Shown piece after piece: positions 6,297-9,028 of a stretch of 9,028 nucleotides of DNA. A program made the position numbers and the translations under genes. The notes beneath the pieces are model-generated. The model did no database searches. It saw only the letters and a list, made by a program, of their open reading frames with translations, and had not been told where the DNA came from. The stretch comes from Candidatus Lindowiibacteriota bacterium. Lineage in GTDB: Bacteria; Lindowbacteria; 2-12-FULL-62-27. Each line of letters starts with the position of its first letter. The first letter of the stretch is position 1. The stretch is taken from the NCBI GenBank assembly GCA_023249255.1, contig JAHFCY010000113.1:1157-10184 (forward strand). The letters are read 5' to 3'.

Positions 6297-7565
6297 ATGA
6301 AACCGATCTGTTTGACCGCTCTGGCAGGCGCCGCGGTGCTCTGGGCGATGGGAGGCACGGCGGCCCGGGCCGCCACAAACGAGGAACTCGAACGCCGAAT
6401 CGACGTATTGAGCCGGGAAGTTGAAACGCTCAAGCAGGACGCAAAAACTTCGCGGGGATCGACGGCCGGCGAAATCCAAAGGACGCACGTCGGCGGATAC
6501 GCGGAACTCCATTATCTTTCAACGCTGAAAGGCGACGGCGAGAATTTCGATTTCCACCGGTACGTTCTCTATTTCGGGCACGAGTTCAATGACTGGATCC
6601 AGTTTCACTCGGAACTGGAAGTCGAACATTCGTTTGCTCTCAACGGCCAGGGCGAGGTCAATCTGGAACAGGCCTACATCGACGCCAGGCCCCGGGAGGC
6701 TCTCGGCATTCGGGCAGGGATTGTTCTCGTGCCCATGGGGGTTGTCAACCAGTTTCACGAACCGCCGGCGTTTCACGGGGTCGAACGGCCGGACGTGGAT
6801 GTCCGGATCATTCCCTCCACGTGGCGCGCCGCGGGCGCGGGGTTTTACGGGAGTTTGACGGAGAATCTCAAGTACCAGATTTACGGGATCAACGCACTGC
6901 AGATTTTGACGGCGAATGACGACGCCGATTTCGCGCCCCAGCTCGGAACAGACGGAATCCGGGATTTTCGACAGAATCAATTCGGGTCTGAAAAAGACAA
7001 CGGCGTGCTCGACTTTGCCGTCGCCGGAAGACTCGACTACGCGGTCGATCGCTTTCCGCTCAACGTCGGATTCTCCTATTATGGGGGGAGCGCGGGCGAC
7101 AAAGTTCTGGACACGGCCGGCAGGCCGGACATCAAGGGATATGCATTTGACGCGCGATACAAGCAGGACCGGATCGATTTTGTTGGCGAGTGGGCGCAGT
7201 TCAACGTTAGCGCGACAGAGAAAATCAAAACCGCCTACGGAACAGATCAGGCCAAACAGCTTGAAGGATGGTACACGCAGGGCGCCTACTGGCTGATTCA
7301 GCCGGGAGACCGCGCCGGAATTCTGGCGGACGCCGGGATTGCCGGCTTTGTCCGATTCGAAAAATACGACACGGCGAAAAAAATGCCGTCCAACGCGACC
7401 GATCCGGCGCAAAACAGCCGGGACCGCCGGCAGTGGGTCTGCGGATTCACGTTCAAGCCGACGCAGAATCTGGCGGTCAAGGTCGATTACACGAAATTCA
7501 AGGATGCGGACGGCACAACCATCGACAATGACAAGATTAACGGCGGGATCGGGTGGCAGTTCTAA
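6297..7565 (+). CDS. Outer-membrane porin (phosphate-selective porin O/P-like)
   Basis: 422 aa. A Sec signal peptide of about 25 residues ends TAARA-AT. It is followed by a heptad-rich coiled coil (about 28-50, NEELERRIDVLSREVETLK), as in trimeric porins. The rest has alternating aromatic and polar beta-strand patterns, and the chain ends GWQF, the C-terminal aromatic signal recognised by the BAM machinery. Internal motifs such as HSELEVEHSF, GEVNLEQAYIDA, HEPPAFHGVERPDV and IIPSTWRAAGAGFYG are typical of porin proteins annotated as O/P-like. The substrate cannot be inferred; an anion or a small metal complex is possible. The ATG at 6297 follows a GAGGGGGAAG purine tract, and a promoter with palindromes lies upstream. 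The next gene on this strand is the FMN_bind-ApbE fusion. The two may share an envelope function, but a terminator-like structure separates them. Confidence 0.88.
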   Translation: MKPICLTALAGAAVLWAMGGTAARAATNEELERRIDVLSREVETLKQDAKTSRGSTAGEIQRTHVGGYAELHYLSTLKGDGENFDFHRYVLYFGHEFNDWIQFHSELEVEHSFALNGQGEVNLEQAYIDARPREALGIRAGIVLVPMGVVNQFHEPPAFHGVERPDVDVRIIPSTWRAAGAGFYGSLTENLKYQIYGINALQILTANDDADFAPQLGTDGIRDFRQNQFGSEKDNGVLDFAVAGRLDYAVDRFPLNVGFSYYGGSAGDKVLDTAGRPDIKGYAFDARYKQDRIDFVGEWAQFNVSATEKIKTAYGTDQAKQLEGWYTQGAYWLIQPGDRAGILADAGIAGFVRFEKYDTAKKMPSNATDPAQNSRDRRQWVCGFTFKPTQNLAVKVDYTKFKDADGTTIDNDKINGGIGWQF

Positions 7566-7594
7566 TTTGGATTTCCGGCCGGCGATGCGGTAAA

Positions 7595-9028
7595 ATGGGG
7601 GTGGACATACGCCCCTCTTTGCCGGTAAGGTCGAAAGCCTTACCAACGGCTCCGGCGCCGCTTCATGTCGGAGCCGTCTTTTGTATCGCCATCCTCTCCC
7701 TCTTTCTCCATCCGGTGACGGCCGCGGCTGCCGACGAAGAATACTCGCTGATCCGGAGAATTTTTCCGGAGGCGCTTTCGATTGAAGACGCCACGATGTG
7801 GCCAACCGACAGCGACCGGGCCGCGATCAGGGCGGCATGCCGTCTTCCTTTCGATGCGCCATACGTGCGTTACAGCCGCGCTCAGGACACGATCTCAATC
7901 ATCGGATACGCATTTCTCGACGACGTGAAGGGATTGCACGAGATGATCACCTATCTGACGGCCCTGAACGCCGACGGGAGCGTCCGGGCGGTGGAGGTTC
8001 TTGCGTACCGCGAGTCATACGGCGGCGAGATTCGAAACGAACGGTTCCGCCGGCAATTCGTCGGAAAGACGATTCGAGATCCGCTGCGCGTCGGGACTGA
8101 CATCCGGAACATCGCGGGCGCGACGATTTCGACGAATGCTGTCGCCTCCGGCGTGCGAAAAATTCTGGCGGTATATGATGTCGAAATAAAGAGAGGAAGG
8201 AGAAAACCTTTAGCCACAGACAGACATACACAGACAAACACAGACACAGACAGGGGTGGGAGGGGGGTGGGCGAAGATGCGGCCAAGGGCGTACGGCGGA
8301 TGAGGGCGATATGGGGGACGACGTTGACGATCGAGATTGACGGCGGCGGCGATGCCGAGGATGCAATCGATGCGTGTTTTCTGGATGTCGAGTCGCTCAC
8401 GGGCGTATTCAGCCGGTACGACACGACAAGCGAAATTTCACGGATCAATACAGGCGCCGGATGGGTCAATCCTTCGAAGCCATTCCGGGATTTGCACTTC
8501 CTCGCGATGGAGATGACCCGCGTGAGCGCTGGAACGTTCAACCCGACCAAACGGTCAGACGGAATGAAATTCGTCGAGGTGACGAAGCCGGTCCCGGGCG
8601 ACAGCGTGTTGATCCGGGTTTCGAATGGCGTGACGCTGGATTTTGACGGCATCGCCAAAGGGTACGCCGTCGACCGGATGACCGGTATCCTGAAACGCCG
8701 CCGGCCTGGCCGCGCGCTGATCAATTTCGGCGAGAGCAGTATCGCGGCGATCTGCGGAGGAGATTCGCGGGCGTGGAAGGTCGACATTCGCGACGCGCGC
8801 GCGCCGCACGGCAATACACCTCTTGTCACTCTCACGCTCTGCAACGCCGTCGTGTCGGTTTCCGGAACATACGAGCGCGGGCCGCACATCATCGATCCAT
8901 TTACAGGCAAACCGGCGGCTGTTAGTTTGCAGGCCGTTATTGTGGGTCCGATTGAGCCTGACGCGAACGCCCGGGCGGACGCGCTGTCAACCGCGCTGTT
9001 CGTCGCCGGCCGCAAAGGCTTGGGATTT
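7595..9028 (+). CDS. apbE: FMN-binding domain fused to ApbE flavin transferase, partial (3' end outside window)
   Basis: The frame is open from ATG 7595 to the right edge (478 codons, no stop). A long N-terminal leader with hydrophobic core VFCIAILSLFL and TAAAA-DE is a signal peptide. Residues about 50-197 are an FMN_bind domain ending DIRNIAGATIST. T177 fits the GAT motif that accepts covalent FMN. Residues about 236-478 are an ApbE (FAD:protein FMN transferase) domain, with MRAIWGTTLTI, FSRYDTTSEISRIN, DFDGIAKGYAVD (349-360), HIIDPFTGKP (431-440) and the Mg-binding region ADALSTALF (461-469). The usual FDPT motif reads FNPT, and the segment between it and the AKG motif is short. It should export itself and flavinylate its own FMN domain, cis or trans (inference). 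The linker (199-232) is encoded by a CACAGA repeat and a G-rich tract. The start is uncertain: GTG 7601 and TTG 7619 are also in frame and none has a good ribosome binding site. The long opposite-strand frame here is a shadow. Confidence 0.85.
   Translation, partial: MGVDIRPSLPVRSKALPTAPAPLHVGAVFCIAILSLFLHPVTAAAADEEYSLIRRIFPEALSIEDATMWPTDSDRAAIRAACRLPFDAPYVRYSRAQDTISIIGYAFLDDVKGLHEMITYLTALNADGSVRAVEVLAYRESYGGEIRNERFRRQFVGKTIRDPLRVGTDIRNIAGATISTNAVASGVRKILAVYDVEIKRGRRKPLATDRHTQTNTDTDRGGRGVGEDAAKGVRRMRAIWGTTLTIEIDGGGDAEDAIDACFLDVESLTGVFSRYDTTSEISRINTGAGWVNPSKPFRDLHFLAMEMTRVSAGTFNPTKRSDGMKFVEVTKPVPGDSVLIRVSNGVTLDFDGIAKGYAVDRMTGILKRRRPGRALINFGESSIAAICGGDSRAWKVDIRDARAPHGNTPLVTLTLCNAVVSVSGTYERGPHIIDPFTGKPAAVSLQAVIVGPIEPDANARADALSTALFVAGRKGLGF
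7597..7644 (+). promoter_or_regulatory. Tandem hairpins after the porin, possible structured leader
   Basis: A weak stem pairs GGGG (7598-7601) with CCCC (7612-7615). A strong perfect stem follows: GGTAAGG (7624-7630) with CCTTACC (7638-7644), loop TCGAAAG. GCCGG at 7621-7625 could instead pair with CCGGC at 7652-7656 and break the following terminator stem, which is attenuator-like logic. I recognise no known riboswitch; the FMN riboswitch signature is absent. Confidence 0.4.
7646..7682 (+). terminator. Rho-independent terminator-like hairpin after the porin
   Basis: A 9-bp perfect stem, ACGGCTCCG (7646-7654) with CGGAGCCGT (7669-7677), has a 14-base loop and is followed by CTTTTGT. It can end the porin transcript. 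However, it lies inside the N-terminal coding region of the FMN_bind-ApbE frame if that starts at 7595, so it may attenuate that gene. Confidence 0.6.
8208..8252 (+). repeat. CACAGA-type degenerate tandem repeat within the coding linker
   Basis: A low-complexity A/C/G stretch made of repeated CACAGAC and ACACAGAC units, for example CACAGACAGACATACACAGA (8215-8234) and ACAAACACAGACACAGACAG. It encodes Thr/Asp/Gln-rich linker residues (about 207-219) between the FMN_bind and ApbE domains. It resembles the CCACAGA-rich dispersed intergenic repeats of many environmental genomes (impression from memory), yet it keeps the reading frame open. Confidence 0.75.
8253..8271 (+). other. G-quadruplex motif on the coding strand
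   Basis: GGGGTGGGAGGGGGGTGGG holds four runs of at least three G separated by single bases (T, A, T). This is the canonical short-loop pattern of a very stable parallel quadruplex. It is read as a Gly/Arg/Val linker (about residues 220-226) directly before the ApbE domain. It would form in the mRNA and the non-template DNA strand. Confidence 0.75.

Noticed and set aside
7595-7682. FMN or c-di-GMP riboswitch before the flavin gene
   Set aside because: The conserved FMN riboswitch core is not present. The c-di-GMP-I core is not matched either; only generic hairpins are visible.
6519-7805. A 428-codon minus-strand frame opposite the porin
   Set aside because: Shadow frame. The porin on the plus strand has a signal peptide, coiled coil and C-terminal Phe.
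8208-8271. CRISPR-like repeat array
   Set aside because: The units are short, degenerate and contiguous without spacers; this is a low-complexity tandem repeat followed by a G tract.
7951-9015. A 354-codon minus-strand frame opposite the ApbE region
   Set aside because: Ser/Arg/Pro-rich shadow with no recognisable domain. The plus-strand frame contains the FMN_bind and ApbE motifs throughout.

Overview
This looks like a GC-rich chromosomal segment from a Gram-negative (diderm) bacterium. It encodes an outer-membrane beta-barrel porin with a signal peptide and a C-terminal Phe, an RND-like periplasmic protein, and an exported flavoprotein. The phylum cannot be fixed from the sequence. No housekeeping gene here closely resembles a named model species, and the dispersed-repeat-like sequences remind me of those seen in genomes of uncultured groups (impression only). 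There is no transposase, integrase, CRISPR array or rRNA.

Minus-strand block, read from right to left. First is a half-length RND-type porter-domain protein (6108-4756), followed by a tRNA-Leu(CAA) gene with its own promoter (4675-4593). Then comes a tightly packed cluster with overlaps or short gaps: yggS (PLP homeostasis), proC (pyrroline-5-carboxylate reductase), yggT (small membrane protein), a yggU/DUF167 gene, a GspE/PilB-like protein with an MshEN-type N-terminal domain and eroded ATPase motifs, and an exported TPR protein cut by the left edge. yggS-proC and the GspE-like/TPR pair both overlap as ATGA, so translation is probably coupled. yggS-proC-yggT(-yggU) is a widespread conserved cluster that often lies beside type IV pilus ATPase genes. 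Here the pilus-type gene is downstream.

Plus-strand block. A promoter and two palindromes lie in the 188-base divergent intergenic region (6109-6296). They precede a porin (6297-7565). After it come tandem hairpins ending in a terminator-like structure, then an open reading frame that runs off the right edge. That frame joins an exported FMN-binding domain carrying a flavinylation-type GAT motif (acceptor Thr) to an ApbE flavin transferase domain. The enzyme and its own substrate domain are thus apparently on one chain.

Main points of interest: (1) the FMN_bind-ApbE fusion, whose linker is encoded by a CACAGA-type repeat plus a perfect four-tract G-quadruplex motif; (2) an RND relative reduced to its periplasmic portion between two membrane helices; (3) a pilus-type ATPase that keeps a textbook c-di-GMP-binding MshEN motif but has lost Walker B, Asp-box and His-box residues; (4) a heptamer repeat plus a 16-bp palindrome inside the signal-peptide region of the TPR gene. 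No intergenic stretch exceeds 300 bases.
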